This document shows, in pieces, positions 37,702-47,770 of a stretch of DNA of 64,000 bases. The position numbers were made by a program, and so were the translations under genes. Position 1 is the stretch's first letter, and each line of letters opens with the position of its first letter. The stretch is taken from NCBI GenBank assembly GCA_032622095.1, contig CP136063.1:146989379-147053378 (forward strand), read 5' to 3'. A model generated the notes under the pieces. That model searched no databases. It had not been told where the DNA came from and saw only the letters and a program-made list of their open reading frames with translations. The DNA comes from Siphonodentalium dalli (lineage: Eukaryota; Mollusca; Scaphopoda; Gadilida; Siphonodentaliidae).

Positions 37702-39640
37702 GTATATACATGGCACCTAATTAGCTGCCAATCCGACTTAATCGCATCTTTTTTCAAGTTAAAGTGTGTTTATTTTTGAGGGCAAGCATTTCTAACAGCT
37801 CTAGGCCTCCTGAATCAAATCCCGAAGACGTTGTGGAGAACACACGAAACTTGTCAGTTGTACAGGGACGTGGCGACAGGGGTTGGTTATGGTGTCTTGA
37901 CCCCCCCCCCCCCCCCCGAACTTTGGTACAATTTCCTTAGCTGTGCAGTCGTTAATACGTGAGGAATGCCAGCAAACGAAACAAACAAACCCGATTTTAA
38001 ATAAATACATATACAAAATTATGACTAACTCGGAAGAGGGGGGTGACCGGTGATATGTGTATATGTTCAACTTGTTTTGGTAGTCATGTTGCTTTGCCAT
38101 TACTAATTATTTATTTTTTCAGTGTAATAACATATGGGAGAGGGGGTACCCTTCAGTGAGTCAGCACTTGTCCTCCAATCCCATTGTATGTATAAACAAA
38201 TGTATGTGTTATATATCATGTGTTATCTAAATTTGACAAATATTTGAAATAAATATGTTTAAACTAAACTTTGGTACATTTCCAGCAGTTGGAAATGTCA
38301 TGCATGACACAACATTAGTTGGACATTAATTTGACACCATATATAGGTTGGAATTGTTCTCATTGTTTGATTTTTTCAACCAGTAAAAGTTGGTAATTTT
38401 CCAATCTTAGTGTGTGTCAGGTTGGCTATTTCCAAGGGGTGCAAACATGGAATTCTGCGAACCTGTGAGATTGATGTTTGGTTCAATGGGGGGGGGGGGG
38501 GTGCAGTTGGTCGGAAACCTCTAGCCACGTCCCTATAACTTGTACGTGTGGGTACTTAATCAATTGACTGACATTTCCATTATATTAGCTTCATGAGCAA
38601 AGCTTTATTTTCCAACTAATGTACAGCACGTTGGCAAAAAATTCATGTCTTTGTTGTCTATACAGAGACTATTGTGCAAAACGACTGCATTTAACGAAAC
38701 AAAACATTTTAAACATGAAATTGCTAGGTTGTCGGGCGTCAACAAATATGGTCACACATTCATTAAAGGGGCACCATTGGGCCCAAAAATAGGTCGAAAA
38801 TGGTAATTTTCGGTTCTACAACGAGAAGCAGAAATGGCATGAGGGGTTAATTTGTAATTTTATTGGACGGCTCCGGCGCCAAATAAGCTGTCGTATCGCG
38901 TGCTTTATGTTTCCAATTTGTTTCATGGGCATAATGAGCACGGGACTTGTTTCAGAGCAGAAATCTGAAAAACGACAATTTTTCACTATAGGTTACAATA
39001 CACCAAATGATTTACATATGCCTCAGTGTTAACAAATCCCGCTGGCCTGTATTCGCAGGAAATATTTGACCCTGCACGAGTATTTAAAATTAAAGAACGT
39101 CCTTTTAGACACACGGAAATGTGCCCAAAAGTACTTGTAAACGCGGTGGATCACACTGCAGCTTGACAAATGTCACACTATCCTTAAAATTGAGAAAAAA
39201 ATGACATCGAAAAAAACACAAACACCTCCCATAAATTATTCGCCATTTTCACAGCCATAACCGTTTACCATCTGGTTATATTTGATGTTTCTAGACGGGA
39301 AACATTTTTGTGCATTTTTTCGTGCACTTTTCATCCATGTATTATTGACCATTCAGCTGCCATAGTTTTTATGCTGATCCTAGCTTGGGGGTGCCAGGGG
39401 AAATAACTCTACTAATTTGTATTTGGTGTATTGTAACCTCCTAGGCAACAGCTGCTTCGTATTCTGGTGGAATATATATTTTTTGGGTTTCTCTTCCAAA
39501 TGGTATATAATATGGAATAATGTTATCTGGGCATTCGAAAATTAAAAAATTAAGTGTGCCTTTAAAACAACTAATCCTTCAAATTATTAAAAAAAAACTA
39601 CGGCTTATTACCTGAATACTGGCTTTACTGCAGGACTATC
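37702..39640. other. Gene-free stretch
   Basis: No gene recognised. Near 38763-39563 the ends TTAAAGGGGCACC and GTGTGCCTTTAAAA could be the inverted termini of another old MITE, and TTACAATACACCAAAT at about 38993 recurs inverted at about 39422. Support is weak. Confidence 0.3.
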
Positions 39641-39642
39641 AT

Positions 39643-39930
39643 TCACCACACCAGAAAGCTTCTAAATTCGGATAATAAATCGGAGCCGTTGTGTTCCGGG
39701 CTGTTCCCACCGTAAAAATCTTCAAGAGTGGCCGAGCCATTGTTCATACCTAAACATCGAAAGCAATTAACGCGGCCATAATCAAAATGATAATAGTTAC
39801 ATACTGCAACTATCAGACATCCAGCGAATACACAACCCACGAAAACCCGAAATGTGTTGTCCTGCGAGATATCCCATCCACGGGGTCTCAGCTGCCCCGT
39901 GAGAACTGGTTCGCATTCAGTTTTTGACAC
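39643..39930 (-). CDS. Possible host exon: type II membrane protein start
   Basis: The frame (95 residues, first ATG-like start at an alternative codon) has a polar N-terminus (TECEPVLTGQLRPRG), then a strongly hydrophobic segment at about residues 28-43 (FRVFVGCVFAGCLIVAVC), then a region with two possible N-glycosylation sites (NNGS, HNGS) and several Cys. That is the layout of a single-pass type II membrane protein. I recognise no family. The first 74 bases of the coding part recur in inverted orientation at 59778-59851. It could be an exon of a host gene or a repeat-borne fragment, and no further exon was found. Confidence 0.3.
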   Translation of the reverse strand: MSKTECEPVLTGQLRPRGWDISQDNTFRVFVGCVFAGCLIVAVCNYYHFDYGRVNCFRCLGMNNGSATLEDFYGGNSPEHNGSDLLSEFRSFLVW

Positions 39931-39954
39931 AGTGCGCTTTCGCCAATGTCACGG
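39881..39954. repeat. Left arm of an inverted pair flanking the Polinton
   Basis: Reverse complement of 59778-59851 with about five mismatches (shared AACCAGTTCTCACGGGGCAG). The two arms lie 2.4 kb and 1.4 kb outside the Polinton ends. Confidence 0.85.
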
Positions 39955-40519
39955 TTCGTTTCAGATCGAGAAAATAGGTCATCTCAGATAAGTGGCATTT
40001 TGCACAGACGAAGGTGAGATTAATCTACATTTGATGCTACGGTTATTTTTCAAATGACTCAATGCTATCGATTCAATAGTTTATTTGATGTTTTAGCTGA
40101 AAAATGTGTGGTTGTTGTCATGTAATAATATATGTTCAAGACAGCGATCACTCAATGCATTTTCAATGGAAACTTGTCCGACTAATTACATTTAATACAC
40201 ACCAACCACACGTGTTTTTTTCCGGTTGTACGGCCAGTTTCCTATATCTCCTCACTCACAGACCACCGATCGTGGTCATATTTCACGTCTAAGTCACAAG
40301 AGAAGATTTTTGAAATGAGTCGAAAATGCTACGGTGCCCCTCTGATCTTATGTTATCATTTTTGTTCGCATCCGATCAAATGCCCCAGTTCCGATGCTTT
40401 GCCATTTAACTGCAGATTTTGCAGAAGTAAACACATTCTTCGCAGGCATTTCGACACATTTCCAAATGCTAGTTGTGGTACAGTACCAGTAACACCACAT
40501 ATCACTGATTACTCGTGAT

Positions 40520-41690
40520 CAATTTCATTTCAATTTATCGCGTTTTTTTTTAATTCTAGCGTCATGGAGTCCTAATTCACGCGCCACCCAAATGCTGGAG
40601 TCATGTCACTTGGTGTTGTGCCAAATCGAACCATTCTATATTTGACCTTTCCATGTTTGGCAGGGCTATCCTTCTTTATTAATAAAACAATTTCCTCGGT
40701 TTGGTGAGCAGAAAATGCGTGATCCAAAGCCCCATCTGAATATTCGCTCTTGTGTTAACAAATTTGAGCTCCTGAAATTGTTCTGAAAAATAAAACAATA
40801 CAGGGAATTGGTATATGAGAGGTATGTGTCATTTTAACAAGTAAAAAATATTTTAACATTACCCACAGGAACGTGCATATAGCTAAAATGTAAAACTACA
40901 TACCTCGAAATATGCTTAATACACAAATCAAGAAAACTCAAGTTGTTACCCATTGCTGGTCTTCGCATTCACGTCTTTAACATACACACGGGTTTCACTG
41001 TGATCACATCCCTGTCTATATAACTCCCAGGGTATCTTTGGGACAATGTTCTAACCACACGCGCCATAATATGGTTATATTACGGACACAAAGAGTCTGG
41101 AGATCACACTACCAATACATGTGCTAAAAATATACATAAACTCAGCATACAATAAATATAGTATATATATACGAACGGCTCATTCTGAAACATTCCGCAT
41201 GATTCCAAGGCCTGTTACCCCATTTCGACTGCTATAGAGCTATTCAAAATGCGCACTGGTGCCTATCAAAGTTTGCAGAATGCGAACCTATGGGTGATTC
41301 CACCGTAAATGAGCAAACCCATGTCCTGCGTTATTAGTTCATCCTAGGAAAAACAATGGCCACCATACATAAAAGTGATGTTAATGATCTTGTAGCTCAC
41401 GATACAGGCATTTATTAGAGACATTTCGGGTTTAGTATGGACGTGCGACAAGATATATGCCATGTGTATATTACAGGCTACGTACCCCGAAACAGCATGT
41501 CCCAAATCAAAGGCATTCAACTTCCCTGATTGTTCTCATTCGCCACCGAACGATTTATCTTTAAACCAATTAATATTCTTGTGCGGAATTTTGCACTGAA
41601 CGCCATGCAATTCGTATAATTTTTATGAAATTAAATATTTAGTTAGTGGAAAGCATGTGAAGTCTTCCAAAAGCATGTCCCGTTATATAG
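40520..41690. other. Gene-free stretch
   Basis: No supported gene, tandem repeat or structural RNA. Confidence 0.4.
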
Positions 41691-42093
41691 AATCATTACC
41701 CAAACGCACGATAAAGACGGCTGATATTTTCACCAGAAACATAGCTTGTTCATATCTATGGTTGCATCGCGGAGTAAATATCCTTTAATGTCTAGAAAAA
41801 ATAAACCCAGGTTATGTTTCCTTGAATAAATTTTCAAAATCAACCTTTGAAACTAGAAATCGCTAGCGTAGGTTTATTCAGCGTCATTACACAAACGCAG
41901 ACCATTTGAATGTTACATGCTGTAGGCGAACGATTAAAAGGTTTTTTCGTAAGCTCACAGCGGTTGTTTGTTCATAAACTAGTTCATTTTCATAGGTGAT
42001 GGATATTCAAAATATAAGAGCGCGCTGAAACGAAAATCGTCATTACCCAAACGCGTCATTACCCAAACACTCCTTCTGTTTGGGTAATGACGC
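41690..42093. repeat. Repeated 13-mer ATTACCCAAACGC with a terminal hairpin
   Basis: The motif, exact or near-exact, occurs at about 41694, 41885 (ATTACACAAACGC), 42041 and 42055, and inverted at about 42077-42093. The last two form a hairpin with 17-bp arms (GCGTCATTACCCAAACA paired with TGTTTGGGTAATGACGC, 42053-42093). The spacing and hairpin resemble a transposon subterminal region, but no partner end is seen. Confidence 0.6.
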
Positions 42094-42299
42094 AATTTTA
42101 ATTTTGAAATATCCAGAGACGCAAAAACGATCTAACAAATAAAACATGTTAAGGGATGATCTGGGTGTAGATAAAAAGAACAAATATGACATATGGATTA
42201 GTTTTAGTGCATTTATATACAATCGGAGGGGGGTGAGTGAATGAGTGGTGGTGTGGGGGGGGGTGATCAACGGAATCTAACGAATTTTCTAAATGGATT

Positions 42300-42305
42300 G
42301 ACGTT
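42300..42305. other. Polinton target-site duplication, left
   Basis: GACGTT, identical to the six bases after the element's right end. Six-base duplications are characteristic of Polinton/Maverick integration. Confidence 0.93.
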
Positions 42306-43574
42306 AGTAGTACGCGGGACTCGTTCGCTTCACATCTAAAAATAGATTTTTTGGCGGTAAAATTGTTTGTACTAAAATATTCCAAAAAAAAATTTCAAAA
42401 CCTAATTTTTTTTTCTCCAAAATTTTCAAAAACAAGTTTTAAAAAATCTCAAAAATTTATGTAACTTTGAGTTTTCGGTCTCTTACTGAAAATAATATCG
42501 GCCGACTATTAAATGTCGAATGTTTTTTAAATTATTTGCGTGTAATATCTTTTGTTATTGGCCAACTATTTTTGTTCAAACAAATTTTAAATATTTTTCA
42601 TGAAACTCTTAATTTTATTAATCGATGTTTAGAAATAGCTTTATACCAATTATATGTGTATGGACTGGTCCGAGTCGCTGTAATTTTGGACATTGACACT
42701 ATAGGTATGAATGCATACATTCCAGTGTTTATCATCAGACGCGATGTTTAGAAATAGCTTTATACCAATTATATGTGTATGGACTGGTCCGAGTCGCTGT
42801 AATTTTGGACATTGACACTATAGGTATGAATGCATACATTCCAGTGTTTATCAGACGCAGTCTCGTCTATTACATCATATAATTGTCTCCACAATACCTG
42901 AAATAATTTGACGCCATTACTCTTACATAAATAATAAAGAGCGTTTATTCTTTACTTCTCTATCCCGATGAAGTTATTGAGTATATGACACACGTGCATT
43001 ATCGCGAATTATTGGAAGAATTATTGAGATGTTGTACTATTTTGAAAGCAGTCACGCTCAGACGAAGAGCGTGATGCGAAATTACTACCCCGAATGAACT
43101 GACATATTCTATGGAACAAATTTTCAATTATGTACACACACATAATCACACGCGTCAATAGGGTAACACTGTATAGGTCGAAAAAGAGTGGCACCTTGGA
43201 TAAATTGACCAAATGACTGCTATTATATCTGTTGACAGCTATGTGTGGTCCGACTCGTTCAATTAAGTTATCGATAGCTTGTCTGAACATCATTACTTGT
43301 TTAACGGGTTATGATCACGTAAGGTTGATAAGCTGTGTCATTGTTAGCATTAACGCGATAATTAGTTATCAAAAATATGCATACATAATACGTACATGTG
43401 ATAAGACACTCAATAATAGAAGTTACCTTTGTGTTGTTGTTATAACAACCTTACGTAATAACCACTTATCGACCTATTCATACTTACGCTCATATATAAT
43501 CTTATATAATGTTAACTCATCTGTGCTAACTATTTTCGGGAGTTATGGTATACAAATATCTATGACGAAGCTTC
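42306..43574 (+). repeat. Polinton left terminal inverted repeat (1,269 bp)
   Basis: Nearly identical in reverse complement to 57120-58393. Its inner boundary is at TATGACGAAGCTTC (43561-43574). It contains a 118-bp tandem duplication, the 13-mer AATAAAGAGCGTT (42933-42945) and AT-rich TATA-like runs (CATATATAATCTTATATAAT, about 43490-43509). Open frames at 42467-42751, 43021-43293 and 43232-43618 are mirrored in the right repeat. They overlap on opposite strands and show no domain, so I do not call them genes. Confidence 0.95.
42623..42857. repeat. Tandem duplication in the left terminal repeat, 118-bp unit
   Basis: Two adjacent copies starting CGATGTTTAGAAATAGC (42623 and 42741), differing by a 3-bp indel near the unit end. 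The same duplication is in the right terminal repeat (about 57838-58076). It therefore predates this insertion or has been homogenised between the ends. Confidence 0.92.
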
Positions 43575-43599
43575 CTTTTATGCATGTACAGACACGCTT

Positions 43600-43749
43600 T
43601 CAATTAAGCTATCGATAGCGTGTCTGAACATCATTAGTTGTTTAACGGGATATGATCACGTAAGGTGATAAGCTGTGTCATTGTTAGCATTAACGCGATA
43701 ATTAGTTATCAAAAATATCTATACATAATACGTACATGTGATAAGACAC
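43600..43749. repeat. Left-only duplicate of an inner terminal-repeat segment
   Basis: About 150 bp repeats 43259-43409 in the same orientation with several substitutions (TCAATTAAGCTATCGATAGC through GTGATAAGACAC). It lies just inside the left terminal repeat, and no equivalent is present inside the right one. It includes the palindrome CTATCGATAG. Confidence 0.9.
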
Positions 43750-44006
43750 CGCACCAATGATGTTATAAGAACTGTAGGTTTTTATAATATTCAGGTTGCA
43801 GTGTCATCATGGTAATTCGTTTACACCAGTTTTTTACGTGTCTCTGAACATTAGAATGGTCCTCTGTATCTTCACCGAAGATATTCGTTCCTGCCATAGC
43901 CTCTTCAACCTACACGTTCTCTTCCATCAACCTTATCAGACCACACTTCCGACCCATATAAAGCTGATCTACACACGTCTTCCATAACAAATGTTTACTT
44001 ATGATG

Positions 44007-44021
44007 TATATAAGAACTGTA
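44007..44021 (+). promoter_or_regulatory. Candidate TATA element upstream of the ATPase gene
   Basis: TATATAAGAACTGTA lies about 35-50 bp before the ATPase start codon. Almost the same string, TTATAAGAACTGTA, occurs at about 43763-43776, each preceded by TGATGT. A core promoter role is inferred from position and sequence only. Confidence 0.35.
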
Positions 44022-44054
44022 TAGCTACTAATAAATAGGACACAGTGACCAAAA

Positions 44055-44720
44055 ATGGGGTCAACTAACCATAGCGCCATAACATTTGAACCTTGTTCTA
44101 GTATTTGCATCAATGGGCCGACTGGTTCTGGTAAGACGAGATGGGTCTACAGATTCCTACAAAATCTTAGTGGAATGTATTCTAGAGATCCACCTAAGAA
44201 AATAATGTACTGTTACGGTATTTATCAAAATTTCTATGATGAAATTGAATCATCAATCGAAAATTTGGTCATGCATCAAGGATTACCTACCCAAACAGAA
44301 ATCGAAGAATTTGCTGATGGTAAACATAATATGTTAATATTAGACGACTTGATGCATCGTATTATTGACCAAAAACAGATTGAATTACTATTTACGCAGC
44401 AAACTCATCATCGCTGTCTATCGGTGTTATTTATTTCACAAAATTTATATGCACAAGGCAAGGCGGCGAGAACTATAGCCTTAAACACGTGGTATCTAAT
44501 TTTATTCAAAAATTTGAGGGATGGATCACAAATTTCCACATTGGGTAGACAATTGTATCCCGGTAAATCTAAAGTACTCATTGATGCATACAAGGATTGT
44601 ATGAAGAAACCATTTGCGTATCTTATAATAGATATGTCCCCTCACACTGAGGATAAATACAGACTACGAACAGACGTATTTCCCAACCAAGACCCTATAA
44701 TTTACGTACCTACCACGTAA
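44055..44720 (+). CDS. Genome-packaging ATPase (FtsK/HerA superfamily)
   Basis: The 221-residue protein has a Walker A loop GPTGSGKT at residues 21-28 and a Walker B strand with paired acids, MLILDDL, at 93-99. A following segment, LSVLFISQN, looks like the sensor strand. This compact architecture is that of the A32-like packaging ATPases of Polintons and related dsDNA viruses. These hydrolyse ATP to drive DNA into preformed capsids. The ATG at 44055 is the first in frame, preceded by CAAAA, and leaves the usual short N-terminus before the P-loop. It opens the rightward gene block, with the next gene 40 bp downstream. The frame is intact, making this one of the few core genes here without a visible break. 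Confidence 0.93.
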   Translation: MGSTNHSAITFEPCSSICINGPTGSGKTRWVYRFLQNLSGMYSRDPPKKIMYCYGIYQNFYDEIESSIENLVMHQGLPTQTEIEEFADGKHNMLILDDLMHRIIDQKQIELLFTQQTHHRCLSVLFISQNLYAQGKAARTIALNTWYLILFKNLRDGSQISTLGRQLYPGKSKVLIDAYKDCMKKPFAYLIIDMSPHTEDKYRLRTDVFPNQDPIIYVPTT

Positions 44721-44760
44721 TAAGAAGGGGACAGTATCGGAGCTGAGTCGCGACGATAAA

Positions 44761-45084
44761 ATGAGTCGATTATTACGTAAGGAGTTAAATTTTGTCAGAA
44801 TATTGTCATCAACCCAATCAAGATCTCAACGAAATGCAATATTGACATCGATAACTAATAATCAGTTGAAAGTTCTGGTTGAAATTACGATCAATTTACT
44901 ACATGAAATTTTAACAGTTACAGTTCAACAAAAAGCTAAATTACGGTGCTATAAATCATTTTATATATTATTGGGTGATAAATCTGTGAGTTTGTTGAGG
45001 AAAAGAAAAAGTGTCATTAATCACTCCCCCGCCATTGCTTTGATGTTGAACATCGTTGAACCTAAGTTGAAACAGTTTTTGTGA
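44761..45084 (+). CDS. Small basic Polinton-type protein, unknown function
   Basis: The 107-residue Lys/Arg-rich protein starts MSRLLRKELNFVRIL. It has a long helical-looking central region (residues 30-60) and ends in a basic stretch (SLLRKRKSVINHSPA). I recall proteins of this kind (helical, with a basic 'KKK' loop near the C-terminus) next to capsid genes in many invertebrate Polinton copies, but I know no assigned function. A virion or DNA-binding role would fit the charge and is only inference. Its TGA stop overlaps the next gene's ATG by one base (TGATG at 45082-45086). Confidence 0.6.
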   Translation: MSRLLRKELNFVRILSSTQSRSQRNAILTSITNNQLKVLVEITINLLHEILTVTVQQKAKLRCYKSFYILLGDKSVSLLRKRKSVINHSPAIALMLNIVEPKLKQFL

Positions 45085-45464
45085 TGGAGTCTGTGAACAA
45101 AACTGTTTTGATCCCGTATGAAAGATATATGATGTACACAGAAAAAAGTGAACTCCAAAAAGTTTCATCGGAGCCTAATATTGAACACAGCGACATCTCG
45201 GCAAACAATAGTAGCCATTCTGACGAAATGAATAAAGAAAGGGACCCGATGAATAATCAGATTGTTAATACAGTTCAAGCGACTGAACCTCAGGAGGCAA
45301 TAGAAAAATCAGGAGTTAACACATCTAATAATACATCGAAAAAGACACACACTAAACAAAGAAAAAAGAAAATAAGAGAGATTAAGCGTGAAATATCTAG
45401 ACCTCCGGGTATAAACGCCGGTAGACTGACGAAGATAAAGAAGAAACGGTGGATATCACTGTGA
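45084..45464 (+). CDS. Charged low-complexity Polinton-type protein, unknown function
   Basis: The 126-residue protein begins at the ATG overlapping the upstream stop. The N-terminus is MESVNKTVLIPYERYMMYTE. The middle is Ser/Asn/Glu-rich and probably disordered. The C-terminus is strongly basic (KQRKKKIREIKREI, then RPPGINAGR, KIKKKRW). The layout of a short ordered start, a disordered spacer and a basic tail is seen in small genes between the ATPase and integrase of invertebrate Polintons, as I recall. A structural or DNA-condensing virion role is possible but unproven. No domain is recognised. The integrase region begins 13 bp downstream. Confidence 0.55.
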   Translation: MESVNKTVLIPYERYMMYTEKSELQKVSSEPNIEHSDISANNSSHSDEMNKERDPMNNQIVNTVQATEPQEAIEKSGVNTSNNTSKKTHTKQRKKKIREIKREISRPPGINAGRLTKIKKKRWISL

Positions 45465-45469
45465 ACAAT

Positions 45470-46560
45470 ATGGCCGATTGGAAAGATTATTGAGTTCTAT
45501 TTATTTTAATCCGCGTCACCCCCGCATCGTACTCAGGAGCTACAAATCTGAAAATAAGCACATCATTTCCAAGCGCGAGATTGTGGCGTGGCTACAAAAT
45601 CATGAAAGTTATTCCCTAACAAAAAGTGTTAGACGAAAATTCCCGAGGTCTCGTGTTATTGTAAACGCTTCTGACAGTCAATGGGATGGAGACCTCATGG
45701 ATATGAATGATGTTTCCAAAGACAATGACAATTACACGTACGTGTTAATAATGATTGACATTTTTTCTAGGAAGCTATGGTGCGAAGCTATAAAGAGAAA
45801 AACTGAAATTAATGTGATCAATTCTATGAAACATATATCTGAAGGTGGAAGAACCCCTCGCCTCCTCCGAACGGACCGTGGTTCGGAATTCACAAACAAA
45901 CGGGTCAAAAGTTACCTTAAGGGTCTTCATATATCTCAAATTTTTACGCGAAACGAAACAAAAGCAAATTATTCGGAACGGGCCATAAAAACTATAAAGC
46001 AGAAGATTTCACGTTATATGATAAAGCATAATAATGCTAGATATATCGACATTCTACAAGATATTGTGAAAAGTTATAACCATACCATACATCGTTCGTT
46101 GGGTACCACCCCTGACTCAATAACTGTTGAGAATGAAGATGAGTCTCGCCTTGATCAGTGGTTAATAAGACAGAAGGGAGGTGTTAAAAGTAAATTGAAG
46201 AAAAAGTTCAAATACAATGTAAATGATATCGTTAGAATATCACACACCAAAGCAGTTTTTGACCGAGAATATTCTCAGAAATGGACTGGAGAGCTGTTCA
46301 AAGTGACTAAGAAGTTTTACAGGCAGAACATACCCGTGTATACATTGACAGATTTCTTGGATGAAGCCATTGAGGGCGCTTTCTACGAGTCAGAACTTCA
46401 AAGGTTGCGCGTTGATGACGATACAGTTTACAGAATAGATAAAATTGTCAAAAAGAGGAAACGAAAGGCTCAAACTGAAGTCATGGTGCACTGGCATTCA
46501 TGGCCTGACAAATTTAATTCATGGATTTTAGAGTCCGATGTCGCCAGATATCAAAATTAA
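45470..46560 (+). pseudogene. Retroviral-type integrase with chromodomain, start disrupted
   Basis: The main frame (from 45478, about 360 residues) has catalytic acids in WDGDLMD (Asp72), RTDRGSEF (Asp133) and YSERAIK (Glu167), a DDE core spaced by 33 residues. A C-terminal chromodomain follows at about 317-357 (VYRIDKIV, VHWHSWPDKFNSW). It would insert the element DNA with a 6-bp duplication, and the chromodomain may steer target choice. There is no in-frame ATG before the catalytic core. An ATG at 45470 opens another frame (MADWKDY) that stops after seven codons, which suggests a one-base shift near 45490. Otherwise the frame is open to a TAA at 46560. The N-terminal part (YFNPRHP, YSLTKSVRRKFP) is as expected for the family. 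Confidence 0.9.
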
Positions 46561-47035
46561 TAACAGTAAGCTATCCACGGGAACCATTACAATCATGGAT
46601 AATAGAACAGGTACCTTGACGAATATGTTTCAAACAGAACGCGGTCGTCTACATATGAATCTCCTTAAATGGATAGGAATTACTATTATGGCAATAACTC
46701 TGTCACTACCATTTATTTTAGTTCCAAAGAAGATACCGCGTGAGCCGGTGGACTATGAATTACTTCATACGAATGAGTCACACCCCCATGATTACGAACA
46801 ACACCCCTGTGGTTTCGTGAAAAAGTGGGCAATACCCTCAAACATTACGGTAACAGTCTGTAATAATCAAGGGCACATTTATACAGACATTAGGCGAGTT
46901 GTGAATAACACTCTGACGATTATAAGTATTCCGTATAACCAGTGGTCTGACTTCAAGTATATATTCAGTGATGTTGATAAAACTATAAGAGAAGAGATGA
47001 ATGTTGATTCTCTTTTGAAAAAAATTAGAAACTAG
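46538..47035 (+). CDS. Single-pass membrane protein, unknown function
   Basis: The 165-residue frame overlaps the integrase end by 23 bp. A second ATG at 46595 would avoid the overlap and is a plausible true start. One hydrophobic segment is at about residues 43-62 (LKWIGITIMAITLSLPFIL), with a short basic stretch after it (PKKIPR). The remaining 100 residues are soluble. The region 103-152 (ITVTVCNNQGHIYTDIRR, then SIPYNQWSDFKYIF) has a weak PC4-like pattern: two strands with '.IRR', then 'I....W..FK....D.D..I'. Such a fold fused to a membrane anchor would be odd, so I offer it only as a possibility. The minor capsid gene starts 4 bp downstream. Confidence 0.6.
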   Translation: MSPDIKINNSKLSTGTITIMDNRTGTLTNMFQTERGRLHMNLLKWIGITIMAITLSLPFILVPKKIPREPVDYELLHTNESHPHDYEQHPCGFVKKWAIPSNITVTVCNNQGHIYTDIRRVVNNTLTIISIPYNQWSDFKYIFSDVDKTIREEMNVDSLLKKIRN

Positions 47036-47039
47036 TCAT

Positions 47040-47477
47040 ATGGATAATTATTATCTGTACCTGACTAGCGACGATTCCATTGATAAATATCCAGATAATC
47101 GTCCTCTCGACTTCACAATAGAGTTACCTGGTGTATTAATATTGGAAGGAACGTGGTTATGTTGTTTGAAAGACATAAATATAACTGATCATATAGACAC
47201 GGATTTATTATATATTTGCTCGGACATATGCGGAGAATCAATAGCTTGTGACACATCATCCCCCATCCTCAGGGTTATAAAGAGCGACACACGTGATACG
47301 GGTGATTGGCGGAGTTTTGAGGACTCATTCTACATAAACGTAAGGCAGGATAAACTTCAGCGTCTCAGGATTTTTATAAGAGGCGATAAACTTTCTAAAA
47401 TAAATGCAGAAAAAAGAGTGACTTGTACACTACATTTGAAGAAACATGTCGATCACGTATATTCCAACCGATATTGA
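47040..47477 (+). CDS. Minor capsid (penton-like) protein
   Basis: The 145-residue protein starts MDNYYLYLTSDDSIDKYPDN. It continues with FTIELPGVLILEGTWLCCLK, a mid-region YICSDICGES and a C-terminal FYINVRQDKLQRLRIFI followed by CTLHLKK. Alternating beta strands with 'L.G.W.C.L..I' near the start are typical, to my knowledge, of the single-jelly-roll minor capsid/penton proteins of invertebrate Polintons. These form the vertex capsomers. Position directly upstream of the major capsid gene agrees. The frame is intact. Its last 32 bases overlap the start of the small gene that follows. Confidence 0.65.
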   Translation: MDNYYLYLTSDDSIDKYPDNRPLDFTIELPGVLILEGTWLCCLKDINITDHIDTDLLYICSDICGESIACDTSSPILRVIKSDTRDTGDWRSFEDSFYINVRQDKLQRLRIFIRGDKLSKINAEKRVTCTLHLKKHVDHVYSNRY

Positions 47478-47762
47478 AAAGGGGAGAAAACATTTCAGGG
47501 ACATGATTAATGGGAAGTAACACCAGATAATGAGGGTCGCTACTTTATTGACAGAACTCAAAATAGTGATAGTGAAGAAGACGTTCTAAAACCACATATT
47601 AACGCAGTGACGCCCGTCGCGCAAGCGATTGAAATGGCTAAGGCCGAAGTTGCAGAAAATAAGTTGACACACGCACGTAAAGCGTCCAAAAAAAACAATA
47701 AGAGAGTGTTAGCTAGCGGTTTGGCTAATAATACTAAGAAAGTGAAAACTATATTCGATTAG
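47446..47762 (+). pseudogene. Small basic virion-type gene with a frameshift
   Basis: An ATG at 47446, inside the end of the minor capsid gene, opens a frame MSITYIPTDIEKGRKHF that stops at 47520 after 24 codons. From 47511 another frame runs on without a stop to TAG at 47760-47762. That frame carries an acidic patch (NSDSEEDVL), then AVTPVAQAIEMAKAEVAENK, and a basic C-terminus (RKASKKNNKRV, TKKVKTIF). The two parts together match the size and layout of a small gene that I recall between minor and major capsid genes in invertebrate Polintons. A frame change between 47505 and 47520 separates them. Role unknown, possibly a structural or core protein. Confidence 0.6.
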
Positions 47763-47770
47763 CCAAAATC

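Noticed and set aside
32900-38501. G/C homopolymers as element ends
   Set aside because: They lack a shared flanking sequence or target duplications, and run lengths are error-prone.
1-42000. CRISPR array or bacterial operon
   Set aside because: The tandem repeats have no unique equal-length spacers and no cas genes. Spliceosomal introns, LINEs and hAT elements show eukaryotic DNA.
43021-43618. Opposed open frames inside the left terminal repeat, mirrored in the right one
   Set aside because: They overlap on opposite strands, show no domain, and exist twice only because the repeats are copies.
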